64,000 bases of DNA from Herbidospora daliensis (GCF_001570585.1 NZ_BBXF01000002.1:496001-560000), one strand, 5' to 3'. Shown: positions 8,570-17,034, counted from the first letter of the stretch. Notes: generated from the sequence alone by a model not told the origin. Program-made: numbers and translations.

Positions 8570-9601
8570 GTGGTTCATGCGAAAAGCTTCGGTAGTGACA
8601 ATCATGCGGGTGTTCATCCCGAGGTGATGGCAGCGGTCGTGGCGGCCAACGACGGTGACACGCTCCCCTATGGCAGCGATCCCTGGACGGCCGACATGGA
8701 GAGCGCCGTCCGGGAGGTCTTCGGGGAACAGGCGCAGGGTTACGCCATGTTCAACGGGACCGGCGCCAACGTGGTGGGCCTGGGGTTGATGCTTCGGCCG
8801 TACGACGGGGTGATCTGCCCAGCCAGTGCGCACATCAACGGCAACGAGGCCGGCGCCGCCGAGCGGGTTCTCGGGACGAAGCTGCTCACCGTTGCAACGG
8901 ACGACGGGAAGCTCCGGCCCGCCGACGTGCTCGCGCAGCTTGGTGCTGTCGGCAATGAACACCTGTCGCAACCTCGGGTGGTTTCCATCTCCCAGGTGAC
9001 CGAGTGCGGGACGGTTTATACGCCCGAGGAGATCGCGGCGCTGGCGGAGGTCGTCCATGAGAACGGCCTCTTCTTGCACATGGACGGGGCCAGGCTGGCC
9101 AACGCGGCCGCCGAACTCGGGTGCGGCCTGGCGGACATCACGACCGCTGTCGGCGTAGACGTCCTCAGCTACGGCGCGACGAAGAATGGCGCGTTGGGGG
9201 CCGAGGCGTTGATCGTCCTGCGGCCGGAGCTTGCGCCTGGCTCGCTCTTCCTTCGTAAGCAGGGTATGCAGCTGGCTTCGAAGATGCGGTATGTCTCCCC
9301 TCAGATCACGGCCCTGCTGCGTGGTGACCTGTGGCTGCGGAATGCCTCTCACGCCAACGCGATGGCGCATCGGTTGGCCGACGGGGTGGCTTCGGTGGTG
9401 AAGTTCCGGTACGAGGTTCAGTCGAACGCGGTGTTTCCGGTGCTGCCGGAGAATGCGATCGCATACCTGATGGAGAGGTTCACCTTCGGGCATTGGGATC
9501 GGGCTGGGGGAGTCGTGCGGTGGGTTACCGCTTTCGACACGACGGAGGATGACGTCGACGCGCTGATCGCAGCTACGCATGAGGCGCTTAGTTTCACGTG
9601 A
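8570..9601 (+). CDS. low-specificity L-threonine aldolase family
   Basis: PLP enzyme of 343 residues that cleaves threonine or related beta-hydroxy amino acids to glycine and an aldehyde. Visible features: the N-terminal SDNHAGVHPEV motif, HMDGARLANAAAELG, and the PLP lysine in SYGATKNGALGAE (about residue 206). Length is typical. Start is GTG at 8570; a clear ribosome site is lacking, so translation could begin slightly differently. Its last codons and stop lie inside a perfect parS site (9591-9604), so the gene marks one end of the centromere region. Confidence 0.88.
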   Translation: MVHAKSFGSDNHAGVHPEVMAAVVAANDGDTLPYGSDPWTADMESAVREVFGEQAQGYAMFNGTGANVVGLGLMLRPYDGVICPASAHINGNEAGAAERVLGTKLLTVATDDGKLRPADVLAQLGAVGNEHLSQPRVVSISQVTECGTVYTPEEIAALAEVVHENGLFLHMDGARLANAAAELGCGLADITTAVGVDVLSYGATKNGALGAEALIVLRPELAPGSLFLRKQGMQLASKMRYVSPQITALLRGDLWLRNASHANAMAHRLADGVASVVKFRYEVQSNAVFPVLPENAIAYLMERFTFGHWDRAGGVVRWVTAFDTTEDDVDALIAATHEALSFT

Positions 9602-9604
9602 AAC
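9591..9604. other. parS site 1 (overlaps the aldolase stop codon)
   Basis: Perfect palindrome GTTTCACGTGAAAC, the ParB-binding centromere consensus. The aldolase stop TGA is inside it, so the centromere sequence encodes the enzyme's C-terminus. Confidence 0.95.
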
Positions 9605-9606
9605 AT

Positions 9607-9642
9607 CAGTCGGGGCCCGTTGAAGTTGGCTGGCCCCGACTG
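9607..9642 (+). terminator. hairpin terminator after the aldolase gene
   Basis: An 11-bp perfect stem (CAGTCGGGGCC / GGCCCCGACTG) with a 14-base loop, immediately after parS site 1. Confidence 0.7.
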
Positions 9643-9795
9643 AATGTCTTGGGTTAATCGGTGCGTCGCTGCCCTTACGAGGCGGGCTTGGTGCGCAGAT
9701 CTTGGACACAGCTGTTGATGGCACCTTGATCCGCGGGACTTCTCTCACGCTGGATCGCTGAGCTGTCTCTTACCCGCACCGTTTCCAGCGCGGCC

Positions 9796-9930
9796 GCCGA
9801 CGTGCCGACGTGCCGACGTGCCGACGTGCCGACGTGCCGACGTGCCGACGTGCCGACGTGCCGACGTGCCGACGTGCCGACGTGCCGACGTGCCGACGTG
9901 CCGACGTGCCGACGTGCCGACGTGCCGACG
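9796..9930. repeat. 8-bp tandem repeat, about 17 copies
   Basis: The unit GCCGACGT repeats without interruption for 135 bases. It produces long but meaningless open frames on the minus strand (RRHVGTSA with an 8-residue period). It lies between parS sites 1 and 2. The spacing is far too short for CRISPR. Such simple repeats often vary in copy number between strains. Confidence 0.95.
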
Positions 9931-11574
9931 GCAGGCTAGGACTTCGGCCGGCTCCATGCAAGAGGGGACCTGACGGGGCGACGAGCTGACCGCAATTGAA
10001 GTGAGAGTCCGCGATCGCGACGACTCATCTCTCGGGGGAGAGCCGGTTGTCGGCTAGGTGTGGCCATATTGCCGGGAGGTCGTTGGAGCGCAGATCTCGC
10101 TGTGTGGCCCTTTGGCGGTAGGTAACTGAGGCGCGCACGGCACGACCATCACTTAGCTGATTTCTGCCCCGAGTCGCGAGAACGTCGACGACGTCTATCG
10201 GGTGGGGAGGCTTCAGCGCAATGTTTCACGTGAAACGCTGTGCTGGCTGGCGACGGGTCAATGACTTCGCCTGGCCGGGAGGAGACGAGCTCGAGCACAC
10301 GCGGATGTGACGGCTACAGAAACATCCTGGTTTGCTAGTGCCAGCAGGAGGACCAATCCCTCACGGGAGATTCGGCTTCGCTCGCTCGAGAAATATGTAG
10401 TCACCTGGAAGACCACCGGCGGGAACGTCTGCACACATCTGACGCGCCCTTCCCTCTCGGAAGCCCTCGCTGGGCCGCAATCCATCATCGTCTCTCGCCA
10501 GCCGGAATGAACTCGGCTGTGATGGGCAGACGCGCGTTGGCTGATCAATGGGGTTCAAAGTACGGGAGCTTCGGTCAGTTGGAGATGAGCGAGGCGGGGC
10601 ACTGCGAGGGGAAGAGTGCATGAGGCGAGTAGCAATGTCAGGCGAGAGATCTAACGGGGATCCCGAGTTGCTGTCATGCCCTCGCAGCCTCGTGAACGGC
10701 TCTTCCGGCAGGAGCAGGTGGCTGATCATCTGGTCAGGATGAGTGGCCTCCTGGCGGTCAGGCGCTGACTTGGTGCCGAGGGCGTCGTTCTTGATGGATT
10801 TGCTGTCTCAAGCCAGCGGCTTAGGCAAGCGAGAGATCGACCGAGATCCTCGACTCGGCATCCCAACCTCATGGCCGGAGGCGGTGATTCACGTGGTGGC
10901 AGATGGGCCGTCATCTGAAGGGAACATTGCTGCCTCTGTTCATGTGTGTATGCGACGCGGCTCAGTCGCGCCGTCTACAAGCGCCATCCTGCCTGGGCTC
11001 ACGCATGAGCCAACCCGCATTAGGCGATCGAGTCGTGCTCCCCCACAGGCGGGAACTGGCTTCGCCATTGAGTGAGCCAGGTCGAGTCGATGTGTAATCA
11101 AGTGCCGAACCCCAGAGCGTCGCTGAGCCTGACATGGCCTTCGCTAGCAAGCGATGTAGTTGCTACGCGAGCTTCACGTGCGTGAGTAGTCTCGGACCCC
11201 TCGCGATGACGCGGTTGAGGCTAGCAGGGAGTGATGGCACTCAGGCTTGCTCTCCGAAAGTGCTCCTCGGTTCCACTCCTTCTTCCGCTCCGACCTCCTT
11301 CTTGCCGAGCCATTCAAAGCGAGCCTCCACGGGCTAGCTGTCTCGCACGCCTACGTTTGCTGGCTTGACCCGTCGATGCGGGCCTCCGCACGCTCGCATG
11401 GTGCAGTAAAAAGTCGTTGTCTCGTGCAAGGAGAGGCCAATCGTCTTGTCGCCTCGTGCCTTCTTCCCGGCCGCGCCCTCGCTGGCAAAGGCATCGGGGT
11501 AGCCGTTTATGCTCACCGTGGCACCCCCGCCGGGAGCTGAGAGCCTCCCCGCCCGTTCCCAAGATCTAAGCCTG
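9931..11574. other. gene-poor centromere region
   Basis: About 1.6 kb with no convincing coding sequence. Open frames here are short, have poor ribosome sites and do not show the strong third-position GC bias of the flanking genes. It contains parS site 2. Some stretches look like old decayed coding sequence, but I could not assign a family to any of them. The main role is probably to space the ParB-loading sites. Confidence 0.6.
10223..10236. other. parS site 2
   Basis: Perfect GTTTCACGTGAAAC palindrome in the non-coding centromere stretch, about 630 bases from site 1. Confidence 0.95.
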
Positions 11575-11588
11575 GTTTCACGTGAAAC
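11575..11588. other. parS site 3
   Basis: Perfect GTTTCACGTGAAAC palindrome, 94 bases from the parS at the end of parB. Confidence 0.95.
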
Positions 11589-11643
11589 CGAGCTCGTTCC
11601 TGGCCATTAGGCTCCGCAGCCTTCAAAGCCCCGAGGTCTCCGC

Positions 11644-11680
11644 AAAACAAAAGCTCCCCCGGACTCACGTCCAAGGGAGC
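11644..11680 (-). terminator. terminator of the parAB operon
   Basis: Read on the minus strand, a nested hairpin (GGCTCCC ... GGAC/GTCC ... GGGAGC) is followed by TTTTGTTTT. This is a classic intrinsic terminator just downstream of parB, sandwiched between parS sites 3 and 4. Confidence 0.85.
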
Positions 11681-11682
11681 CT

Positions 11683-11696
11683 GTTTCACGTGAAAC
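11683..11696. other. parS site 4 (abuts parB stop)
   Basis: Perfect GTTTCACGTGAAAC palindrome immediately adjacent to the parB stop codon at 11697-11699. Confidence 0.95.
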
Positions 11697-12671
11697 CTAG
11701 TCGCCCTCCTGCTCCCGCATCTGGTTAGCCGCGTCCGGTGCCATCGTCCCGATGATGCGCTCAAGGTCGTCGATCGTGGAGAACTCCACCACGATCCGCC
11801 CTTTCCGACGCCCTAAATCGACCTTCACCTTGGTCTCGAAGTGATCCGACAGCCGGTCCGCCAATGTCCGTAGCGCCGGTGCCACCGGCTGCTTCGTTCT
11901 CGGCTTCCGGGGAGCAGGGCCGGCGGTCGCCTCCCCCAGGGACACGATCTCCTCGACCGTCCGCACCGTCATGCCTTCTGCGACGATCCGGTTCGCCAGG
12001 CGTTCCTGTGCTTCCGGGTCTTCCAGGGACAGCAGGGCCCGTGCGTGGCCGGGGGTGATGGAACCGCCTGCCAGGCGGCGCTGGACGTTCGGGGGGAGGT
12101 TCAGCAGGCGCAGGGTGTTGGTGATGTGGGAGCGGGAGCGGCCGATTTTTCTGGCCAGTTGCTCGTGGGTGGCGCCGAAGTCGTCGAGGAGCTGGCGGTA
12201 GGCGGCGCCTTCTTCCAGGGAGTTGAGTTGCTCGCGCTGGAGGTTCTCGATCAGGGCCTCACGCAGCATTTCGTCGTCGCCGGTGCTGCGGACGATCGCG
12301 GGGATGCGGTCGAGGGCGGCCAGGCGGCTGGCGCGGAGGCGGCGTTCGCCCATGATGAGTTCGAACTGGTCTCTGCCGTCTTCGTCGACGCCGGCGGCGC
12401 GGACGACGATCGGCTGGAGGAGGCCGACTTCCGCGATGGAGTCGGCCAGTTCGCGGATGCGCTCTTCGTCGAAGACCGTTCGGGGCTGGCGGCGGTTCGG
12501 GATGATCTGGGTGACGGCGATCTCGTGGAAGTAGGCCCCGGCCACCGGGATCAGTTCTCTGTCACCCGGTGGGGTGGGGGCCGGCACGCCGACGACCGAT
12601 GGGTCGACGATGGGGCCGGTGGGGATGAGGGCTCCCAGACCCTTGCCGAGCCCCCGACGCTGCTGACTCAC
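11697..12671 (-). CDS. parB: chromosome-partitioning protein ParB
   Basis: CTP-dependent DNA clamp of 324 residues that loads at parS. The N-terminus RRGLGKGLGALIP is the ParA-interacting signature of chromosomal ParB. The CTP-binding motif GERRLRAS lies near residue 130. A central helix-turn-helix for parS follows (REQLNSLEEGAAYRQLL, then LARKIGRSRSHI), and the C-terminal part is a dimerisation domain. Start is GTG at 12671 with GAGGAG upstream. It is second in an operon with parA, and parS sites lie immediately downstream. Confidence 0.97.
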   Translation of the reverse strand: MSQQRRGLGKGLGALIPTGPIVDPSVVGVPAPTPPGDRELIPVAGAYFHEIAVTQIIPNRRQPRTVFDEERIRELADSIAEVGLLQPIVVRAAGVDEDGRDQFELIMGERRLRASRLAALDRIPAIVRSTGDDEMLREALIENLQREQLNSLEEGAAYRQLLDDFGATHEQLARKIGRSRSHITNTLRLLNLPPNVQRRLAGGSITPGHARALLSLEDPEAQERLANRIVAEGMTVRTVEEIVSLGEATAGPAPRKPRTKQPVAPALRTLADRLSDHFETKVKVDLGRRKGRIVVEFSTIDDLERIIGTMAPDAANQMREQEGD

Positions 12672-12690
12672 CCTTGCTCCTCACCCGCAC

Positions 12691-12759
12691 CGAAACGCCG
12701 CATGGCTGATCTCCGTCAGCCCGTCGTACCGAAACGCCGCGTCGTTTCTCAAACGCCGC
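12691..12759. repeat. three AAACGCCGC direct repeats between parA and parB
   Basis: CGAAACGCCGC at 12691-12701 and 12730-12740, and CAAACGCCGC at 12750-12759. These lie in the 112-base gap between the two par genes. They may be binding sites or a slippage-derived repeat; no known regulator is recognised. Confidence 0.6.
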
Positions 12760-12783
12760 GCACGATTGTAAGAGGCTACAGGT

Positions 12784-13725
12784 TCACGCTTCCGCGACAG
12801 CGGCACCGCGGTACGCGATCTCTCGTGCCGCGTCCATGTAGGCCATCGCACCGCTTGAACCCGGGTCGTAGGTCATGACCGACTGGCCATAACTGGGCGC
12901 CTCGGACACCCGGACGCTCCGGGGGATGACCGCGTCGACCACGGTGGCGCCGAAGTGGGAGCGGACCTCCTCCGCCACCTGGGAGGCAAGGCGGGTGCGG
13001 CCGTCGTACATCGTCAGCAGGATGGTCGACACGTTCAGGGTCTGGTTCAGGTGGACGCGGACCAGTTCGACGTTCTGGAGGAGCTGGGTCAGGCCTTCCA
13101 GGGCGTAGTACTCGCACTGGATCGGGATCAGGACTTCCTGCGCCGCCGCCAGGGCGTTGACCGTCAGCAGGCCCAGGGACGGCGGGCAGTCGATCAGGAT
13201 GTAGTCCATCTGCGCCGACTCGTACGCCGCGAACGCGCGCCTCAACCGGGTCTCACGGCCCACCATCGGCACCAGTTCGATCTCCGCGCCGGCCAGGTCG
13301 AGAGTCGCGGGAGCGCAGTACAGGCCCGGCATGTCGGGGACCTGGGTCACGATCGAGTCCATCGGGAGGTCTTCCACGAGGACCTGATAAATGGAAGGTG
13401 TCCCGGCTCGGTGTTCGGTGGCCAATGCCGTCGAGGCGTTTCCCTGTGGGTCGAGGTCGACCACGAGGACTCGCAGGCCGTGCATCGAGAGGGCTGCGGC
13501 CAGGTTCACGGCACTGGTCGTCTTGCCCACCCCGCCCTTCTGGTTGCAAATGCAGATCACTCGGGTCTTGGGCGGGCGTGGCCAGTCGCCGTCGCGGCGG
13601 GCGGAATATCCGACGGGGCCGTCGGCGGCCGGCTTGCCGGGCGCGGCTGTTTCACGTGAAACCACAGAACTCAGTGCCTCTCGAACCAGCGGGGAATCAC
13701 CGGGGCTTAGCGGGGGCTGGGACAC
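12784..13725 (-). CDS. parA: chromosome-partitioning ATPase ParA
   Basis: Walker-type ATPase of 313 residues that moves ParB-bound origins. The deviant Walker A KGGVGKTT is at about residues 63-70 with the signature lysine, Walker B is LIDCPPSLG, and DLDPQGN is present. An N-terminal extension of about 55 residues precedes the ATPase core, as in filamentous actinobacteria. Start is GTG at 13725 with GAAAGGAC upstream. The extension contains a perfect parS site within its codons (VVSRET). It is first gene of parAB. Confidence 0.97.
   Translation of the reverse strand: MSQPPLSPGDSPLVREALSSVVSRETAAPGKPAADGPVGYSARRDGDWPRPPKTRVICICNQKGGVGKTTSAVNLAAALSMHGLRVLVVDLDPQGNASTALATEHRAGTPSIYQVLVEDLPMDSIVTQVPDMPGLYCAPATLDLAGAEIELVPMVGRETRLRRAFAAYESAQMDYILIDCPPSLGLLTVNALAAAQEVLIPIQCEYYALEGLTQLLQNVELVRVHLNQTLNVSTILLTMYDGRTRLASQVAEEVRSHFGATVVDAVIPRSVRVSEAPSYGQSVMTYDPGSSGAMAYMDAAREIAYRGAAVAEA
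13649..13662. other. parS site 5 (inside parA)
   Basis: Perfect GTTTCACGTGAAAC palindrome within the 5' coding part of parA, translated as VSRET on the minus strand. Confidence 0.95.
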
Positions 13726-13878
13726 CTTGGTCGTCCTTTCGACCGGCCGTGGCCGGTGGTTCGGAGCGGGAGTGCGGCCCCACCCCCATCAGGCCGCGCT
13801 CGTCGCGTCGCCGCGAGTCTTTCGGGTTGTCCCGGGTTGATTCAACAGGTCGTTCGATCGTTCCCGGTCCGACCGCGA

Positions 13879-14556
13879 CTACCTCTTACGTCGGCGCTGT
13901 GCAGCTCGTGAACCGGCGCCGGCGATGACGCGGACAAGAGTTGCAGGCGGATCGACTTTACCGCGCCCGACCGTGACAAGCTCGGCCGTCTTTGCCCCGT
14001 GAGCGGACAATTGGGTGTCGGCGCCCGCCAATTCTTCGGCAGCGCGTTCCCCCTTCATCGCAAGCAGCTCTCCACCCTCGCGGAGGAGGGGGAGCGACCA
14101 GGAGAGCAGGCGATCAAGAGGGGCGACGGCGCGGGCGGTGGCGACGTCGAAGGTGCGTTTCCCCTTGAGTTCCTCGGCGCGGCCGCGGAGCACCTCGACG
14201 TTCTGCAACTTGAGGGTCTCGACGCACTCTTCGAGGAAGACGGTGCGCCTGAGCAACGGTTCAAGAAGGGTGACGGTCACGTCGGGGCGGACGATCGCCA
14301 GGACGATGCCCGGCAAGCCCGCGCCCGAGCCGATGTCGACGAGTTTCACGTCGGGCGGCACCGCTTCGGCGATCACGGCACAGTTCAACAGGTGGCGATC
14401 CCAGATCCGGGGGACTTCCCGAGGGCCGAGCAGCCCACGCACCACCCCCGGCCCGGCCAGCAGGGAGGCATACGTTTGCGCCTGGGCCAAGGCCTCGCCC
14501 GTGAACACCGTGTTGGCGGCTTCGGGGGGCTGCTGGTTGCTCATTTCTTCGGTCAT
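13879..14556 (-). CDS. rsmG: 16S rRNA (guanine-527-N7) methyltransferase
   Basis: Class I methyltransferase of about 225 residues. The SAM-binding motif I is VDIGSGAGLPGIVLA, and RAEEL and ATARAVAPLDRLL are conserved RsmG segments. It methylates G527 of 16S rRNA; loss gives low-level streptomycin resistance in related bacteria. The ATG at 14556 has GAGG very close upstream; the ATG at 14544 is also possible. A longer open frame extends to 14724 but runs through DnaA boxes and a terminator, so it is not used. Standard gene between jag and parA. Confidence 0.93.
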   Translation of the reverse strand: MTEEMSNQQPPEAANTVFTGEALAQAQTYASLLAGPGVVRGLLGPREVPRIWDRHLLNCAVIAEAVPPDVKLVDIGSGAGLPGIVLAIVRPDVTVTLLEPLLRRTVFLEECVETLKLQNVEVLRGRAEELKGKRTFDVATARAVAPLDRLLSWSLPLLREGGELLAMKGERAAEELAGADTQLSAHGAKTAELVTVGRGKVDPPATLVRVIAGAGSRAAQRRRKR

Positions 14557-14598
14557 CCCTCGTAGGGTATCGGGCGGCGGACGGCCACCACGAAGCCT

Positions 14599-14641
14599 GT
14601 GGATAAACCTGTGGATACTGCGGTGTGTGTCCTGTGGACAA
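14599..14641. promoter_or_regulatory. three DnaA-box-like sites ahead of rsmG
   Basis: TGTGGATAA at 14599-14607, TGTGGATAC at 14610-14618 and TGTGGACAA at 14633-14641. They match the complement of TT(A/G)TCCACA exactly or with one change. They lie in the rsmG upstream region, 2.5 kb from dnaA. Confidence 0.7.
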
Positions 14642-14689
14642 CAGTGCGCGGCTGGCCAAAAGCCCAGGCGTAAGCCGTACAGACAAAGA

Positions 14690-14720
14690 AAACCGCCGAC
14701 CCGGGACGGGGCGGCGGTTT
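14690..14720 (-). terminator. terminator between jag and rsmG
   Basis: AAACCGCCG / CGGCGGTTT stem with a 13-base loop. On the minus strand a T-rich stretch (TTCTTTGTC) follows. It separates the rpmH-jag block from rsmG, implying rsmG has its own promoter. Confidence 0.7.
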
Positions 14721-14735
14721 CCACAGGCGGGAGTG

Positions 14736-15230
14736 TCAGGCGGGCAGGACCACGACGAAACGCCGGGGCTCCTCCCCCTCTGACTCGCTGCGCAGGCCGG
14801 CGGCGGCGACGGCGTCGTGGATGACCTTGCGCTCGAACGGCGTCATCGGCTTGAGGGCCTTCGGCTCGCCCGACGCCTTGACGTCGTCGACGGCGGCCAT
14901 GCCGATCTTGGTGAGTTCCGCGCGGCGGCGCTCGCGGTAACCCGCGACGTCGAGCATCAGCCGCGAGCGCTCGCCGGTCTGCCGGTGGACGGCCAGGCGG
15001 GTCAGCTCCTGGAGCGCCTCCAGGACCTCGCCGCCGGGGCCGACCAGGTCGCCGCCCTTGAGGCCGATCACGGAGACGAGGGCGCGGTCGCCCTCGACGT
15101 CCATGTCGATGTCGCCGTCGAGGTCGGCTATGTCGAGCAGCCCCTCGACGTAGTCGGCGGCGATCTCGCCCTCCTGCTCCAGGGCGGCGACGCTCGGAGC
15201 CGCCTTGACGGTCTCCTCGGCTTCGGTCAC
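14736..15230 (-). CDS. jag: Jag/KhpB-like RNA-binding protein (KH and R3H domains)
   Basis: Protein of 164 residues. An acidic N-terminal part leads into a KH-type domain (IGLKGGDLVGPGGEVLEAL, about residues 60-80) and an R3H domain (RSRLMLDVAGYRERRRAEL). Such proteins bind RNA and affect cell division and envelope synthesis. The GTG at 15230 has GGGAG 7 bases upstream; the ATG at 15248 would overlap yidC. It follows yidC at 14 bases, the usual order in this operon. Confidence 0.9.
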   Translation of the reverse strand: MTEAEETVKAAPSVAALEQEGEIAADYVEGLLDIADLDGDIDMDVEGDRALVSVIGLKGGDLVGPGGEVLEALQELTRLAVHRQTGERSRLMLDVAGYRERRRAELTKIGMAAVDDVKASGEPKALKPMTPFERKVIHDAVAAAGLRSESEGEEPRRFVVVLPA

Positions 15231-15244
15231 GTGGGAACTCCCTC

Positions 15245-16192
15245 TCACGACTTCTTGCTGCCGGTCCGCTTGCTCCGTGATTGGCGCGTCGGCTGCTGAC
15301 GAACGATCTTAGGCTCTGCCTCCGCCGGCTGCTCGGGAACGGGCGGGGTCTTGCGGAAGCGCGCGAAGAAGCCCGGCTTGACCTCGACGGGGATCAGGTT
15401 GCCCTTGGCGTCGAACTGCGGCATCGGGTTGCGGCTGTAGAACCAGTGCTGCTGGCCGAGGGTCCACACGTTGGTGGTGACCCAGTAGAGGATCAGGCCC
15501 AGCGGGAAGTTCAGGGAGAACACGGCGAACAGCGGCGAGATGTACATCAGGATCTTCTGCTGCTGCGCCATGGGGTTGTCCGGCATCTGCGCCATCGAGC
15601 GGGTCACGCTCTGCCGGACGGTCAGGAACGTCGTCAAGGACGAGATCGCGACGAAGATGACCAGGACGATCTTGGCGACGATCGGGTCGGCGCCGTAACC
15701 CTCGATGTCGGCGCTGCTGGTGAAGAACGTCGCCGGAAGCGGGGCGCCGAAGATGTGGGCGGCCCGGGCGCTGTCGACCAGCTGCTGCGTCATGCCGAAC
15801 TTCGGATCGCCGTGGGCCATCGCGTTCAGCACCGTGAACATCGAGATGAAGATCGGGAACTGCGCGATGACCGGCAGACAGCCGCCCAGGGGGTTGGCGC
15901 CCGCCTCCTGGTAGACGCGCATGACCTCCTGGTTCATGCGCTGTTTGTCGTTCTTGTACTTCTTCCGCAGGTCCTGGACCTTGGGCGCGAGCTCCTGCAT
16001 CTTCTTCGAGGAGCGCATCTGCTTCAGGAAGAGCGGGAAGATCAGGACGCGCATCAGCACGGTCAGTGTGATGATCGTCAGTGCCCAGTTCAGCCCGTTG
16101 TCGGGGCTGAGGACGAGACTGTAGAAGTTGTGAATATGGGTGATCACCCAGGCGATGGCCGTATAAAGCCAGTTCAGCCAGGACAGCTCCAC
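15245..16192 (-). CDS. yidC: membrane protein insertase YidC
   Basis: Oxa1/YidC/Alb3 insertase of 315 residues. The N-terminal helix, the positively charged cytoplasmic hairpin (KQMRSSKKMQELAPKVQDLR), the conserved GGCLPVIAQFPIFISMF segment and further helices near the C-terminus are all visible. The C-terminal tail is basic and Pro-rich. Start is GTG at 16192. It lies in the rpmH-rnpA-yidD-yidC-jag order that is near-universal beside dnaA. Confidence 0.96.
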   Translation of the reverse strand: MELSWLNWLYTAIAWVITHIHNFYSLVLSPDNGLNWALTIITLTVLMRVLIFPLFLKQMRSSKKMQELAPKVQDLRKKYKNDKQRMNQEVMRVYQEAGANPLGGCLPVIAQFPIFISMFTVLNAMAHGDPKFGMTQQLVDSARAAHIFGAPLPATFFTSSADIEGYGADPIVAKIVLVIFVAISSLTTFLTVRQSVTRSMAQMPDNPMAQQQKILMYISPLFAVFSLNFPLGLILYWVTTNVWTLGQQHWFYSRNPMPQFDAKGNLIPVEVKPGFFARFRKTPPVPEQPAEAEPKIVRQQPTRQSRSKRTGSKKS

Positions 16193-16196
16193 CGAG

Positions 16197-16475
16197 CTAG
16201 CTCCCTTGCTTGTCGTGGGGTCGAGGGGGCACGGGATCGAACCCGCCGGGGTGGAAGGGATGGCATCGGCCGATGCGACGGATGGTCAACCACACCCCGC
16301 GCAGCGCCCCGTGCACGGCGATCGCCTCGACACCGTACGCGCTGCAAGAGGGGAAGAAGCGGCATCGAGGCCCCAGGAGGGGACTGATGAACGCCCGGTA
16401 GAACCTGATCGGGACGATCAATACGCGGGCAGCCGTCGAGACCGGCGTGACCGGCTGGGGCTGCTCGGTTGTCAT
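16197..16475 (-). CDS. yidD: membrane protein insertion efficiency factor YidD
   Basis: Protein of 92 residues with the three-cysteine-type core [21 protein letters not shown] and [13 protein letters not shown], diagnostic for YidD. It is a small amphipathic membrane-associated protein that assists YidC. It overlaps the rnpA end by 4 bases and ends just before yidC. Confidence 0.95.
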   Translation of the reverse strand: MTTEQPQPVTPVSTAARVLIVPIRFYRAFISPLLGPRCRFFPSCSAYGVEAIAVHGALRGVWLTIRRIGRCHPFHPGGFDPVPPRPHDKQGS

Positions 16476-16828
16476 GACCGTCCATCCCGCGGCCGCCGGA
16501 TCAGTCGCTGGAGCGCGACATCGAGATCGGCGGCCAGGTGCTCGCTGCGCGCGGACGCAGCCGGTGGATTGGCGCGTACCACCAGCAGGCTACCTCGCGG
16601 AAGGAGGTGCAGACGTGCCCGCATCAGGTGTCTGAGTCTGCGTTTGACCCTGTTCCTGGTGACCGCGTCACCGACGGCCTTACTGACGACGAACCCCACG
16701 ATCGGGGTCTCGTCGGCCTCCACAGCGGTGAAGTGGACGACCAGGGAGGGTCTACCGGCGCGGCGCCCGCGCCGGATCGCCTCGGCGAACTCCTCGCCTT
16801 TGCGCATGCGGGAAGCGGGCGGGAGCAC
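16472..16828 (-). CDS. rnpA: ribonuclease P protein component
   Basis: Basic protein of 118 residues with the RNase P signature [21 protein letters not shown] and the start motif [10 protein letters not shown]. It helps the RNA subunit mature tRNA 5' ends. The GTG at 16828 was chosen because AAGGAAG lies 6 bases upstream; a TTG at 16846 is in frame but has no ribosome site. It overlaps yidD by 4 bases. Confidence 0.93.
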   Translation of the reverse strand: MLPPASRMRKGEEFAEAIRRGRRAGRPSLVVHFTAVEADETPIVGFVVSKAVGDAVTRNRVKRRLRHLMRARLHLLPRGSLLVVRANPPAASARSEHLAADLDVALQRLIRRPRDGRS

Positions 16829-16849
16829 CGGATACTTCCTTAACAAGTA

Positions 16850-16875
16850 GCCCGCCGTCAGAGATGACGGCGGGC
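16850..16875 (-). terminator. hairpin between rpmH and rnpA
   Basis: Perfect 11-bp stem (GCCCGCCGTCA / TGACGGCGGGC) with a 4-base loop, no U tract. It probably attenuates read-through from the abundant rpmH message into rnpA, or is a processing site. Confidence 0.65.
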
Positions 16876-16896
16876 GGGGCTGCTACGAAGTGCCGG

Positions 16897-17034
16897 TCAG
16901 ACGGTGAGGTCGTGACGGCCCTTGCGGCGGCGGGCGGCCAGGATGGCGCGGCCGGCGCGGGTGCGCATGCGCAGCCGGAAGCCGTGGGTCTTCGCGCGAC
17001 GGCGGTTGTTCGGCTGGAAAGTACGCTTGCTCAC
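16897..17034 (-). CDS. rpmH: 50S ribosomal protein L34
   Basis: A 45-residue, highly basic protein starting with GTG at 17034. It reads [20 protein letters not shown] and continues with [19 protein letters not shown], ending DLTV. This is the canonical L34 sequence. The initiator is preceded by GGAG on the minus strand. It is divergent from dnaA, as in almost all bacteria. Confidence 0.97.
   Translation of the reverse strand: MSKRTFQPNNRRRAKTHGFRLRMRTRAGRAILAARRRKGRHDLTV

Noticed and set aside
9796-9930. CRISPR array
   Set aside because: The 8-bp units are contiguous with no spacers, and no cas genes are present in the window.
9745-9961. Minus-strand frames encoding RRHVGTSA repeats
   Set aside because: They come from the 8-bp tandem repeat, which is periodic in all three frames. 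No start or codon signal supports a protein.
10258-11562. Several 60-120 residue frames in the centromere stretch
   Set aside because: They conflict with each other, cross parS or terminator sequences in places, have weak starts and show no family-like segments.
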